This document shows positions 17,195-26,653 of a DNA stretch of 64,000 nucleotides, one piece after another. Positions within the stretch are counted from its first letter, which is position 1. Each line of letters opens with the position of its first letter. A program made the translations under genes and the position numbers. The notes below the pieces were generated by a model. That model was not told the origin of the DNA and did not search any database. It saw nothing but the letters and a program-made list of their open reading frames with translations. The DNA lies in the NCBI GenBank assembly GCA_966250325.1, contig CBINGY010000003.1, positions 119,931-183,930 of the forward strand. The letters are read 5' to 3'. This stretch comes from Jiulongibacter sp966250325 (GTDB lineage: Bacteria; Bacteroidota; Bacteroidia; Cytophagales; Spirosomataceae).

Positions 17195-18268
17195 ATGGAG
17201 TTATCAAATGAGGTTTTGTTTTTTGGTGGTTTTGCCGTTTTTGTGATTTTTGTCATGCTTCTTGATCTGGGAGCATTTTCGAAAAGCAAGTCGCATGTTG
17301 TGAAATTTAAGGAGGCGGCCATTTGGAGTGCTGTTTGGGTGGCCCTGGCGGTAGCCTTTTATTTCTTTTTACGTACCTATGGGTACCTTATTCATGATAT
17401 AAGCAGTGCTGAAGCACTGGAGGCAGTGAGGTCAACCTACTATACCTCACTCAAGCTGCCTGAATCTTTTGATCTGGCGGTTCAGAAATTTGAAAGCAAT
17501 ATGGCTCTGGAGTATATCACCGGTTATCTGGTAGAATACTCGCTGTCTGTAGATAATATATTTGTCTTTATATTGATTTTTAACTCGTTTGGAGTTCGTG
17601 AAAAGTATTACAAAAAGGTGCTTGTCTGGGGGATTCTCGGATCCATTTTCCTGCGTTTTATTTTTATTTTTCTGGGCTCGGCTCTTATTCAGAAGTTTGA
17701 CTGGATTCTCTATATCTTCGGGGCGTTTCTGGTTTATACCGGTATAAACATTTTGTTTTCCAAAGACGAGGATGAAGAGATTGACACCAAGAATCATCCG
17801 GCTGTAAAGCTCACCTCCCGCTATTTCAACGTGTATGAGAAATTTGTATCCGACCGTTTCTTTATTAAGCACAAATACCGAAGCAATAAGATTTTTGTAA
17901 CACCGCTTTTCGTGGTCATCATCGTTATTGCCTTCACAGATGTCATCTTTGCGGTAGATTCTATTCCGGCTATTTTCTCCATTACCAAAGATCCTTACAT
18001 TGTGTTCTTCAGTAATGTTTTTGCCATTATGGGACTACGCTCCATGTTTTTCTTCCTGGTAAACATTATTAACATGTTTGCCTACCTGAAATACGGACTG
18101 GGGGTTTTGCTTTCATTTATAGGCATAAAAATGCTGGCTCATCACTGGCTTTCTGAATGGGGTTTTACCAATGTTCATTCTTTATTGGTGATAGTGGCTA
18201 TACTGGCAGGTAGTATTATCCTATCTCTTCTTTTTCCACCGAAGGAGGAATCAGTTTCTCAGGGTTAA
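17195..18268 (+). CDS. TerC-family integral membrane protein
   Basis: This is a 358-residue inner-membrane protein of the TerC/Alx type, associated with tellurium resistance and, for several members, manganese export or protein-metallation at the membrane. It has about nine helices. Conserved acidic residues lie within membrane segments: LEYITGYLVEYSLSVDNIFVFILIF and AFTDVIFAVDSIPAIFSITKDPYIVFFSNVFAIMGLRSMFF. I chose the ATG at 17195; a TTG 36 bp upstream is in frame but falls before the natural hydrophobic start. No yybP-ykoY riboswitch was recognised upstream. The last 53 bp are also coding for the helicase on the other strand. Confidence 0.9.
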   Translation: MELSNEVLFFGGFAVFVIFVMLLDLGAFSKSKSHVVKFKEAAIWSAVWVALAVAFYFFLRTYGYLIHDISSAEALEAVRSTYYTSLKLPESFDLAVQKFESNMALEYITGYLVEYSLSVDNIFVFILIFNSFGVREKYYKKVLVWGILGSIFLRFIFIFLGSALIQKFDWILYIFGAFLVYTGINILFSKDEDEEIDTKNHPAVKLTSRYFNVYEKFVSDRFFIKHKYRSNKIFVTPLFVVIIVIAFTDVIFAVDSIPAIFSITKDPYIVFFSNVFAIMGLRSMFFFLVNIINMFAYLKYGLGVLLSFIGIKMLAHHWLSEWGFTNVHSLLVIVAILAGSIILSLLFPPKEESVSQG

Positions 18269-21200
18269 GCCACCAGTTACGGCTCCAGGCCCGTTTGTAC
18301 TTCCATCCCTTTTGTCTGAGGGCAAGAGGTACATAGGCAAAGCTTTCTTTGAGAGATTCTGCTGAGTAAAGCAGCTCATCATCGGTAAGCATCAGCGATT
18401 TGTACTGCTTATCTTTCTTTTCTGTAAGGTCGGCAAAGGGCAACTCGGTTTTGAAATTTGAAAACTTATCCGAAATTTCGCTTTTGAGATAGACGGTCCA
18501 GCCGTTTCTAAGATCAGTTCGTAAGGTAGGTTTGTAATGGCCTGCAGATACATTTCTGGCATATTCCAGGTACTTTCTGAGCAAATCGGGGCCGGCATGC
18601 ATGCTTTTATCGGTAACCAGTTGCTCGGGCCAGATACTGCTTACTACAAAGATTTGTTCTTTTGCCCGGGTAATGGCCACATTGAGACGGTTTTCGCCGC
18701 CTTTCAGACTCAGTGATCCAAAATGTGATTTAACTTTTCCTCCGTCTTCTGAGGCATAGCCTACCGAGAAAATAAGGATATCGTACTCGTCTCCCTGGAT
18801 ATTTTCAATGTTTTTTACGGTTACTTCCGGATAATCTTTTTCCAAAGTATCCCGGATAAGCTCGGCCTGGAAAAAATTGAAGGTTACCACCCCGATACTC
18901 TTTCTGCTACCTGCAGTACGCAGAAGCCTGACCAGTTCAAGCACCTTTTCAGCTTCTTTCTGATTGCGGTTTGATTTCCATTGACCGTCCACTTTAATAT
19001 AATCAATGGCCGGTTTCCCTTTATTTAAATCTTCGAAATCGGGGAGTAGGGTAAGTTTGTTTTTATAGAAATGCTGGTTTGAGAAATCGATCAGATCAAG
19101 TGATTTGCTTCGGTAATGGCCTCTGAGGGTGTATTGAGGAAGAATTTGAGCGGCCATTTCCAAAAGTGATTCTACCTCAAGCAGCGTATCATCTTCGGTG
19201 GCCTCCGTAACGCGGATCCGATAGAGGTCATTGGGCTGGAGTTGTTTGCTATCTCCCGCTATCACTACCGATTTGCCCCTTAGCATGGCAGGAAGTCCCT
19301 TTTCTGCAAAGCATTGAGATGCCTCATCAAAAATAACCAGATCAAATAAGGGCTCTTTGGTAAGCGGGAAAATAGCCGATACGGTTTCTGGTGAGGCCAT
19401 CCAGCAGGGGATCAGGTCAAAAATCTCTTCGCTCATCGCTTCAATGAGCTTTCTTACCGGCCAGATCAGTCTCTTTTTACTGGTCTGATGTTTCAGATCC
19501 CTGTAGGTGGTGGGATTACCTAGTCGGTTTTTCTCAATATTCCGATAGGTGTTTTCCCGTAGTTTCATGATCAGATACTCCTTGCTGATCTCCTGTTTCT
19601 TGACAATGGCTTTCTGGAGCTCTTCTTCTTTCATCTCAAGTTGCAGACTACTTACCTGACGCAGATCTGGATATTTTTCTTCAATGTCATCAATCAGATG
19701 AAGGATGAGATTGTGTTTGAAGTTTTCTGAATAGCCTGTTTCAAAGGTGGACGAAACTTGTTGGTAGGCCTTCTTTTCTACCGCTGTAAGACTCTCGAAA
19801 AGGGCATCTCTTGCCGCAATGTTGTCAAAATCATTTTGAAGATACTGCAGGATTTCAGCGAGATTTCCAGAATATATTTTCTCGATTTGCTCCTCTGATA
19901 ACAGACTAAACCAGATGTTCTGTTGTTCGCTGATTAACTGATAGCAAGAGACCCATTCTTCTATTTTTAAGTCAAATTCGGTTTTAGTAGTGTCCTCGCT
20001 TAGTAGTTGACCTTCGGCCAAATCATTGATCTGAAGAGCTAGTCGGGTAATGTCCAGTTGTTTTTGAACTTCATAGCGGAGTTCGTCCATAGATAAGGCG
20101 GCATCCGGATTTCCCAGGTCTTCTGCCTCCTCTCTGAGAACTTTTATTTTAGAGAGCCTTTCTCTTGCTTCCGGTAACTGATGGTGTGAAGGCTCCAGAT
20201 TGAGCTGTCCCAAAATCTGAAAAACCTCCCGTTTAGATTTTGAAAGGAGATTCCAGGCCGTACGTTTAAAAAATGAATCTGTTTCGCTTATGGCGGCTTC
20301 AATTTGAGCAGTTTTATCTTCTAACGCTTCAATGGAAAGGATTTCAGGACAGTAAACCGAATCATCAATTTCTAAAAACCGGGTTTGAAGTGACTCCAGT
20401 GTTTGCAGACGCTCGGGGTGAAGCAGTGCTTTCTTAAAATAACTGAAATTACCCTCCATACCAGCCACCGGCCTGTATGCCGAAAGTAAATTGAGCTGGG
20501 TTTCCACGTCGACCAGAAAGGGGATAGAAATTTTTGAAAGACGTTCTTTTATCTTAGAAATAGTCTCCAGGGCCTCTTTGAGTTTCTGAAGCGTACCGGG
20601 AGTATGTCTGGCAAACGATTTTCGCAATTGCCAGAAGCTGTAGTCATGGGTTGATCTTATCAGTTGATCCCTGTATTTTTCCAGCTGATCCAGTCTGAAC
20701 AGAAACTCATCCAGGGTTGAAAAATGAAAAAATGAGTAGATGTCTTTCAGATCAAGCTGTTTTTCATTTTTCTGCTTTGCAAGAAGATATAGTTCTTTGA
20801 CTGTGATCCCATAGTGGCTTTTGTCATAAAGATGACCTTTTAAATCGGTAAATTCACGAATCACCTGATCGGTTTTTCTGCAAACGGCGTCAAATTCTCT
20901 TTCCAGGAAAATGGCATTCAGGCTTTGGTTTTCATGCTTGTAGGAAAGAATACGATCTATCTGCCCGGCAATTTTTTCATAAAGGGCTTTCCGGTCTTTT
21001 TTGAAGTCATGGATCAAAGCAGAAAAAGGGTGCAGACCTACCTCTCCAAGTCGCTGATAAACCGTATCTATGGCCGCCCTTTTCTGACAAACCAATAGTA
21101 CTTTCTTCCCGTGAGCGGCAAAATCGGCCATAAGGTTACAGATCAACTGCGATTTTCCTGTGCCCGGGGGGCCTTGTACTACGATCGATCTACCTTTTTT

Positions 21201-22094
21201 GGCCTGGGCAATAGCCTCTTCCTGAGAGGCATCTACGGCCAGAGGTAGCCTGAAATGTTCCTCTTTGAGAGCAAGCGTTTCGGTTTCTGGTGTGGCAAAA
21301 AGGTCTTCCAGATTTTGATTTTCATCCAGAAAAGGGGTGTTTAAAAGAATATCGTAGTCAGTAGAAATGTAGGATCCGGTCTGAGGGAAAATCCCAAGCA
21401 AGGCCTGAGGATGCAATTTGAGTTCACCTACAGGCAGTTTTTCCAGATCTGCCCGGGTTACAGGCTCAAAGTTCTGAAGTCTTTGGTCGAAAAGCTCAGA
21501 GTTAAAATTGAGTTCCAGATCGCTACGTTTCAATAGTTCATAGAGGTGAGTGAGGAATACCCGACTGTTTTCCCATTTTTCATCAAAGGATGTTTCCAGA
21601 AAATCCTCGTCTATTTTGGTTCCGTTGAAATGACTGTAAGCCAGCAGAAAAGTGCGGTTCAGGGCGGCTCCTCCTTCCCGCGGGGTGAGTATCCAATGTT
21701 TCTTCTTTAGTTCAAGGTTTACAGGGAAAAAAGCAAGCGGACACCTTACTGAGGTGCCATCCATCATTTTACCATAAACAAAAGGATATCCCAGATAGAG
21801 TTCTTCTGCCCCTCGCTCTTCCTGTATGGTTTTATCGAGTCTCCAGAGTTGTTTTAAGTGTCTGGAGAGCTCATTGGTTTTGCCCATTCTAGGGTCAATT
21901 TCCGGGATAAGAACCTTCTTTCCATTATTCTGAATCAGGTCCTCAATGAACTGGTAGGAGGGCTTCCCGCTGACATGATCCAGGGAGTTGATGTCGAAAA
22001 AATGTGATTTAAATGCCCTAAGCAAAAGCAGAGAGCGGTTCGCAGAAGTGAGGTTAGTGAGTCGCTTATGATATGTTTTAAGCAGATGAATCAT
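18216..22094 (-). CDS. Large SF1 (UPF1-like) helicase, DUF4011-type N-terminus
   Basis: This is a 1292-residue ATP-dependent helicase or translocase. The N-terminal part (RLTNLTSANRSLLLLRAF) resembles the DUF4011 start. The first motor half holds DASQEEAI and the Walker A GPPGTGKS (308-315). A coiled-coil rich insertion of about 500 residues follows. The rest of the motor comprises LVIFDEASQCF with the DEAx Walker B (about 920), GDSKQLQP, NIENIQGDEYD (about 1098) and RLNVAITRAKEQIFVV (about 1138). The last 110 residues end in GWKYKRAWSRNWWLNPE, resembling the end of MTES_1575-type nuclease domains, but the expected catalytic acidic residues are not evident. It lies 78 bp downstream of a LuxE-like gene. 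Confidence 0.88.
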   Translation of the reverse strand: MIHLLKTYHKRLTNLTSANRSLLLLRAFKSHFFDINSLDHVSGKPSYQFIEDLIQNNGKKVLIPEIDPRMGKTNELSRHLKQLWRLDKTIQEERGAEELYLGYPFVYGKMMDGTSVRCPLAFFPVNLELKKKHWILTPREGGAALNRTFLLAYSHFNGTKIDEDFLETSFDEKWENSRVFLTHLYELLKRSDLELNFNSELFDQRLQNFEPVTRADLEKLPVGELKLHPQALLGIFPQTGSYISTDYDILLNTPFLDENQNLEDLFATPETETLALKEEHFRLPLAVDASQEEAIAQAKKGRSIVVQGPPGTGKSQLICNLMADFAAHGKKVLLVCQKRAAIDTVYQRLGEVGLHPFSALIHDFKKDRKALYEKIAGQIDRILSYKHENQSLNAIFLEREFDAVCRKTDQVIREFTDLKGHLYDKSHYGITVKELYLLAKQKNEKQLDLKDIYSFFHFSTLDEFLFRLDQLEKYRDQLIRSTHDYSFWQLRKSFARHTPGTLQKLKEALETISKIKERLSKISIPFLVDVETQLNLLSAYRPVAGMEGNFSYFKKALLHPERLQTLESLQTRFLEIDDSVYCPEILSIEALEDKTAQIEAAISETDSFFKRTAWNLLSKSKREVFQILGQLNLEPSHHQLPEARERLSKIKVLREEAEDLGNPDAALSMDELRYEVQKQLDITRLALQINDLAEGQLLSEDTTKTEFDLKIEEWVSCYQLISEQQNIWFSLLSEEQIEKIYSGNLAEILQYLQNDFDNIAARDALFESLTAVEKKAYQQVSSTFETGYSENFKHNLILHLIDDIEEKYPDLRQVSSLQLEMKEEELQKAIVKKQEISKEYLIMKLRENTYRNIEKNRLGNPTTYRDLKHQTSKKRLIWPVRKLIEAMSEEIFDLIPCWMASPETVSAIFPLTKEPLFDLVIFDEASQCFAEKGLPAMLRGKSVVIAGDSKQLQPNDLYRIRVTEATEDDTLLEVESLLEMAAQILPQYTLRGHYRSKSLDLIDFSNQHFYKNKLTLLPDFEDLNKGKPAIDYIKVDGQWKSNRNQKEAEKVLELVRLLRTAGSRKSIGVVTFNFFQAELIRDTLEKDYPEVTVKNIENIQGDEYDILIFSVGYASEDGGKVKSHFGSLSLKGGENRLNVAITRAKEQIFVVSSIWPEQLVTDKSMHAGPDLLRKYLEYARNVSAGHYKPTLRTDLRNGWTVYLKSEISDKFSNFKTELPFADLTEKKDKQYKSLMLTDDELLYSAESLKESFAYVPLALRQKGWKYKRAWSRNWWLNPEKLIPPSVEKEEIG

Positions 22095-22107
22095 TGGTAT
22101 GGTCAGA

Positions 22108-22128
22108 ACGGGGTTTTCTGGAACCCGT
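22108..22128 (-). promoter_or_regulatory. Hairpin in the helicase leader
   Basis: ACGGGGTT and AACCCGT (22108-22115 and 22122-22128) form a stem with one bulge about 13 bp before the helicase start. No T-run follows. It could affect translation initiation. Confidence 0.3.
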
Positions 22129-22172
22129 AAATATAGGAAATATACTGATGGTCAACGGTCTGATTACAAAAA

Positions 22173-23282
22173 TCAGCCCAAAGTCATGAGGTTACATCCC
22201 CGAAGTTCAGCATTGTCAAATCTACCCAGAACTTTGAACCTGGCGTAGTCTTCAGAATAGGATCCCAGATCCTGGGTCTCTATGAAACAGCAGGAGTCTA
22301 TATTTCCCAGATCAATGACATTGATGCCACCCGTTTTTCGCGTTTTGGGTTTGTCAATTCCTTTTTCTCCCAAACTGAAGCCGGGTAAATAGGTGAAGGG
22401 GTCATTGAGCTCGCGAAGCAAAACACGCATGGAAGGACCCGGCTCAAAAAAACCGTCTGCAGTGGCATAGGCCTGAGAAATAAGTTCTGTCATTCCATAT
22501 TCAGAGTGAATCTGCCGTAAACTGAAAACCTGCTTTAGTTCTTCATGAACTTCTTCACGTAATATTTCACGTCTGCGGCCTTTCATTCCTCCTGTTTCCA
22601 TAACGAGAAGTTTTGAGGTATCTGGAAGACGTATCTTTTTGCTTTTAAGGTATTCTGCAAAATCGAGCAGGGCGAAGGTAACCCCAATGAGCAGTATTTT
22701 CCTTTTTTCGGAAGGATGCGAAAGCAGGTAATGGAGTTTTTGGTAAAGCTCGTCCAGATTATGCAGAAAAAATCCCGATTCCTGAGAAAAACTATGGTAC
22801 ATGAAGCCTTTGACCATGTAAACGAGCGAGGAATTTGTTCGCTCCAGATAATTGGGTAGCAGGGCTAGAATGTGGTAGTCGGTTACAGGACCATAGATTT
22901 TTTCAAACGTTTTAAGGCTCAGAAACTCATAAAACGGAAGGTCAGATATCAGATGGCGTGCGGTACTTGCTCCGGTGGTGCCACTACTTTCAAAAATGTG
23001 CTGAATTTCCTGGTTTCCGGTCAGTATTTCGTGGTTTTTGAAGAATGAAACCGGCAAACAGGGTATTTTCTCCAGATGAGTAATCTGCGTTTTGTCAATA
23101 CCCAAGTGCTGCAGATAGCTTGCATAAATGGGGTTGTGAACAGACTGATACTGAAAGATCTCCAGAGCAATGGACTCAAAAAGCGGATCATTTTTTTGCA
23201 GAGCCAGTACAGAAGCCTTTAAGTCGTCTTTGAGATTCACGAAATAACTAAGTAATTTTAGTCGGGAATAAACCAAACGCAT
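22173..23282 (-). CDS. LuxE/acyl-protein synthetase-like adenylating enzyme
   Basis: This 369-residue protein is of the ANL adenylate-forming superfamily, closest to the LuxE domain that activates fatty acids as acyl-AMP and transfers them to a protein thiol. The phosphate-binding loop is FESSGTTGAST (SSGTTG at 99-104). IHSEYGMTELISQAYA is the A5-type motif with the Y-G-M-T-E signature. No PhoH or LuxCD partner is nearby. The acceptor is unknown, and phenylacetate-CoA ligase-like chemistry is an alternative. It is the first gene of a possible unit with the SF1 helicase, and its ATG is preceded by a TACTTTTG -7-like box. Confidence 0.8.
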   Translation of the reverse strand: MRLVYSRLKLLSYFVNLKDDLKASVLALQKNDPLFESIALEIFQYQSVHNPIYASYLQHLGIDKTQITHLEKIPCLPVSFFKNHEILTGNQEIQHIFESSGTTGASTARHLISDLPFYEFLSLKTFEKIYGPVTDYHILALLPNYLERTNSSLVYMVKGFMYHSFSQESGFFLHNLDELYQKLHYLLSHPSEKRKILLIGVTFALLDFAEYLKSKKIRLPDTSKLLVMETGGMKGRRREILREEVHEELKQVFSLRQIHSEYGMTELISQAYATADGFFEPGPSMRVLLRELNDPFTYLPGFSLGEKGIDKPKTRKTGGINVIDLGNIDSCCFIETQDLGSYSEDYARFKVLGRFDNAELRGCNLMTLG

Positions 23283-23296
23283 TTGCGTTTCGTTTA

Positions 23297-23304
23297 CAAA
23301 AGTA
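23297..23304 (-). promoter_or_regulatory. Candidate -7 element for the LuxE-like gene (TACTTTTG)
   Basis: On the minus strand this matches TAnnTTTG and lies 14 bp before the ATG. The divergent lipoprotein starts 15 bp away on the other side, so both promoters would share about 36 bp. Confidence 0.4.
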
Positions 23305-23318
23305 CTCGGTCTTTGTCT

Positions 23319-23825
23319 ATGAAAATAAAGATAATTTCATTTTTGCTGGTATCGGTTAGTCTGGTTTCTTGTTTTAAAGAACCTGAATTTTCATTGACTC
23401 CTTCTATAGAATTCGATAATTACACGAGTGATATCCGACTGGATGCGTTTTTGGGTGCTACCAAAGATTCTGTGGTAGTTACCGTACGTTTTCAGGATGG
23501 TGACGGTGATCTGGGTCTGGACGAGGAAAGTAAACGGGAAGCTCAGAAAACGGATGACTTTAATTATCTGGTGAGGCCATTTCGGAAAGTCAATGGTACC
23601 TTTCAGTCCTTTGTGCCCGGGGTGCCGTTCTCTGGATACTTTCCGCAGCTAAAACTCGATGAAAAACCGGGCCCAATTGAAGGCACACTCGGTTATACAA
23701 TAGAATTTATTCATGCCTTTACGCCAAAACGCGATACGGTGAAATTTGAGATTCAGATAAAAGACCGGGCCGGCAACCTCTCAAATACGGTAGAGACCGA
23801 CGAGATTATTCTGAACCGTATCTGA
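23319..23825 (+). CDS. Lipoprotein of unknown function with an Asp-rich Ca-binding-like loop
   Basis: The 168-residue lipoprotein starts at the ATG of MKIKIISFLLVSVSLVSC (Cys18). The TTG 36 bp upstream is in frame but lengthens the signal sequence unnaturally. The mature part has VTVRFQDGDGDLGLDEES, an Asp/Gly loop similar to those found in Bacteroidota proteins with Ig-like or cadherin-type repeats. It ends as a beta sandwich (VKFEIQIKDRAGNLSNTVETDEI). I do not recognise a defined function. It is divergent from the LuxE-like gene and its stop lies 1 bp from the end of the convergent sensor kinase. Confidence 0.78.
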   Translation: MKIKIISFLLVSVSLVSCFKEPEFSLTPSIEFDNYTSDIRLDAFLGATKDSVVVTVRFQDGDGDLGLDEESKREAQKTDDFNYLVRPFRKVNGTFQSFVPGVPFSGYFPQLKLDEKPGPIEGTLGYTIEFIHAFTPKRDTVKFEIQIKDRAGNLSNTVETDEIILNRI

Positions 23826-23826
23826 G

Positions 23827-25047
23827 CTAATCCATGAGGATTCTAAACGTGGTTCCTCTTCCAGGTTCGCTTTTCAGGACCATGAGCCGTCCGTTATGAT
23901 ACGTTTCCACAATTCGTTTTGCCAGAGTAAGTCCCAGTCCCCAGCCTCTTTTTTTAGTTGAAAATCCGGGGCTGAACACCTTTCTAAGGTTTGCTTTGCT
24001 TATTCCTTTGCCTGTATCAGTGATGTCTATTCCAACCTTTTTGCCAGATGTCTCAAAAATCGTGATCGCTAAATTTCCGGTGCCAGCCATGGCATCTACG
24101 GCATTTTTACAAAGATTTTCAATAACCCATTCCATCAGATGTCTGTTGACCATAGACATGTGGGTGGCTGGTAAGTGGTTAATTACTGACCATTTGATTT
24201 TAGTTGAGATACGACGTTCCAGATAAGAGGCGGTTTGTACCACCAGAATACCCAGATTTTCCTCTTTCATAACGGGCACTGAACCGATATTTGAGAATCG
24301 GGTGGTGATGGTTTCAAGCCGTTCCACATCTTTTTCCATTTCATCGCCAATACTCTGATCAAAATTGTCCTGCGTACGCAATACGCCAATCCAGCCGAGA
24401 AGGCCGGAAATGGGGGTTCCCAACTGGTGTGCCGTTTCTTTGGCCAATCCTACCCACACCCGGTTTTGCTCTGCCCTGCGGGATGAACTGTAGGCGATAA
24501 ATGCCAGTAGTCCGAAAATGAGAAAAGTAGCCAGCAGAATATACGGGAAAAACTTCAACTCTTTAAGGGTGAGAGAGCTGGAGTAATACAGCATCATGGT
24601 TTGATCCTGCTCTGCGGTGACCGAATCGGCAGGCAGGGTAATGGGTATAGGCTCATGCTCAGCTGCCATGAGCTTCATTTGTTTTTCAAGAATAGCGTTT
24701 ACCTCTTTTTCAGTGTATTTTTTGGTGCTGTCTTCCAGTTCAGAAATGTTGCTGTAATTGACTGGTACACCATCAGATACCAGAATAGTAGGGATGGTTT
24801 CGTTGGCTTCCACTACTTCAGAAATGAAGGTATAATCGCAGGGACTGTCTATGCCCTGTTCAATAAAAAACCGGATGCTGGTGGCATAAAGTGTCGCGTA
24901 TTTTTGCTCGCGTTCTTCCAGTGCTTTTCCTAATGAGTTGAAATAATAAAGCACTCCTGCTCCGATCAATAGAAGGATCGAAATACCGGCGATTCTCCAC
25001 CCGGAAATCTGCTGATATAGATTGAAAAACAGTCTGTTTTGTGACAT
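23827..25047 (-). CDS. Membrane sensor histidine kinase
   Basis: This is a 406-residue two-pass sensor kinase. Membrane helices lie at about 20-37 and 168-187 and enclose a periplasmic sensor of roughly 130 residues with no domain I can name. The dimerisation/phosphoacceptor motif is LAKETAHQLGTPISGLLGW (His207). The ATP-binding domain carries the N box (VIENLCKNAVDAM), G1 box (DTGKGI), F box (FSPGFSTKKRGWGLGL) and a closing GRGTTFRI. The H-box variant T-A-H-Q-L-G-T-P is common in Bacteroidota. No response-regulator gene adjoins it, so it is an orphan kinase here. hemA is divergent at a distance of 196 bp. Confidence 0.92.
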   Translation of the reverse strand: MSQNRLFFNLYQQISGWRIAGISILLLIGAGVLYYFNSLGKALEEREQKYATLYATSIRFFIEQGIDSPCDYTFISEVVEANETIPTILVSDGVPVNYSNISELEDSTKKYTEKEVNAILEKQMKLMAAEHEPIPITLPADSVTAEQDQTMMLYYSSSLTLKELKFFPYILLATFLIFGLLAFIAYSSSRRAEQNRVWVGLAKETAHQLGTPISGLLGWIGVLRTQDNFDQSIGDEMEKDVERLETITTRFSNIGSVPVMKEENLGILVVQTASYLERRISTKIKWSVINHLPATHMSMVNRHLMEWVIENLCKNAVDAMAGTGNLAITIFETSGKKVGIDITDTGKGISKANLRKVFSPGFSTKKRGWGLGLTLAKRIVETYHNGRLMVLKSEPGRGTTFRILMD

Positions 25048-25216
25048 AGATGTATTCTACCCAACGATCTGAACTTTTTTTTCGTCTGTGTTGTGTTAGA
25101 GAGCACCCGAAATTGGATTTTTTCTGGGTCTTAACACAGAAATCTTTCATAATTTAGATTGATTCTAAATTCTCTTTTGTGACTTTGGTCATAACAATGA
25201 TATACGAGGTGGGAGT

Positions 25217-25224
25217 TAAATTTG
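25217..25224 (+). promoter_or_regulatory. Candidate -7 element for hemA (TAAATTTG)
   Basis: It matches TAnnTTTG and lies 19 bp before the hemA ATG, which would give a very short leader. No well-spaced -33 TTG is visible. Confidence 0.5.
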
Positions 25225-25243
25225 CAGTGGATTTAAGAAAGGT

Positions 25244-26503
25244 ATGACAGAACAATTTAAGGCAGTATCAATTTCTTACAAAAAGGCTCCATTAGAGCTC
25301 AGGGAGTATATTGCATTAAATGAAGATGAAACCAAAGCTTTGTATATCAGGCTTAAAGATGTTTTCAATCTCAGTGAAGTTCTGATTCTTTCTACCTGTA
25401 ATCGTACCGAGTTCTATTATCTCGCAGATCGGGATCTCAGCCATGATCTGATAGCCTTACTTGCTACCCACAAAGGCACCCATTTCAGTACCTTACAGCC
25501 ATATCTTGAAGTCATAAATCTGGAAGCCGAAGCCGTAAATTACCTTTTTGAAGTTTCCTCAGGGTTGCATTCTCAGGTGATAGGCGATGTACAGCTGCCG
25601 AATCAGATCAAGCATGCGTATCAATGGTGTGCTGATATGAATATGGCTGGTCCGTTTTTGCATCGCCTCATGCACACGGTTTTCTTTGTCAATAAAAGGG
25701 TACATCAGGAAACTGCATTCCGTGATGGAGCCGCTTCCACCAGTTATGCCGCTGTTGAGACCATCGAAACCTTTCTGCCTCTTATCAAAGAACCGAAGAT
25801 CCTGGTATTAGGTCTGGGCGAAATGGGTTTGGATGTGGTAAAAACGCTGAATGATAAAGGTTATACAGGTTTTACAGTAGCGAATCGTACCCGCACCAAA
25901 GCAGAAGAACTGGCTCAGGAAATTCATTTTGATATTCTGCCTTTTGATGAAGTAGCTCAGAAAATCAAGAATTTCGATATTATCATTTCATCCGTTCGCA
26001 CCGATCAACCCATAATTACAATGGATATTGCGAAAGGATTTGATAAGAAAAAAGTCCGTTATCTTATTGATTTGTCAGTACCAAGAAGCATAGAACCTAC
26101 GGTGGAAGATGTACCGGGTGTAGTTTTGTATGATCTGGATGAAATCCAGCAGAAAACCACAGAGGCAATTGAAAGCAGAATGGCGGCGGTGCCTCATGTA
26201 AAGCAAATTATTGAAGAGGCAACGGCAGATTTCTCTGACTGGTCAAATCAAATGGTAGTTTCTCCTACTATCCAGAAGCTGAAAAATACGCTGGAGCAGA
26301 TCAGAAAGGAGGAAATGGCCAAATACATGAAGTCTCTTTCTGAAGAAGAGGTGGCCAAAATGGAAAAGATCACAAGCAGCATGATGCAAAAGATCATCAA
26401 ACTTCCCGTACTTCAGCTAAAAGCTGCCTGCAAACGCGGAGAAGCAGAAACGCTTATAGACGTACTCAACGACCTTTTCAATCTGGAGAAGGTGGAGGCG
26501 TAA
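25244..26503 (+). CDS. hemA: Glutamyl-tRNA reductase
   Basis: HemA reduces glutamyl-tRNA to glutamate-1-semialdehyde, the first step of C5-pathway tetrapyrrole synthesis. The 419-residue cytosolic enzyme shows the catalytic block LSTCNRTEFYY (Cys52), the conserved GLHSQVIGDVQLPNQIK segment and a Rossmann domain (ILVLGLGEMGLDVVKTL). The C-terminal dimerisation helices end in LQLKAACKRGEAETLIDVLNDLF. The segment GDVQ replaces the GEPQ more usual elsewhere, which is in keeping with Bacteroidota enzymes. It appears to be a single-gene unit. A short G-C stem overlaps its stop. Confidence 0.97.
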   Translation: MTEQFKAVSISYKKAPLELREYIALNEDETKALYIRLKDVFNLSEVLILSTCNRTEFYYLADRDLSHDLIALLATHKGTHFSTLQPYLEVINLEAEAVNYLFEVSSGLHSQVIGDVQLPNQIKHAYQWCADMNMAGPFLHRLMHTVFFVNKRVHQETAFRDGAASTSYAAVETIETFLPLIKEPKILVLGLGEMGLDVVKTLNDKGYTGFTVANRTRTKAEELAQEIHFDILPFDEVAQKIKNFDIIISSVRTDQPIITMDIAKGFDKKKVRYLIDLSVPRSIEPTVEDVPGVVLYDLDEIQQKTTEAIESRMAAVPHVKQIIEEATADFSDWSNQMVVSPTIQKLKNTLEQIRKEEMAKYMKSLSEEEVAKMEKITSSMMQKIIKLPVLQLKAACKRGEAETLIDVLNDLFNLEKVEA

Positions 26504-26653
26504 TTGTCATTCACGCCCTTCGTATCGATTCCATAATTGTTCTTGGTATAACGCATCACTGAAAAACTGTGGGTTCTTCTTTTCCTTTTTGAAGATTCTA
26601 CTGTGTGATGATCTTGTTTATTTAGCAAGAAAAGATGGTCTATGGATTTGCTC

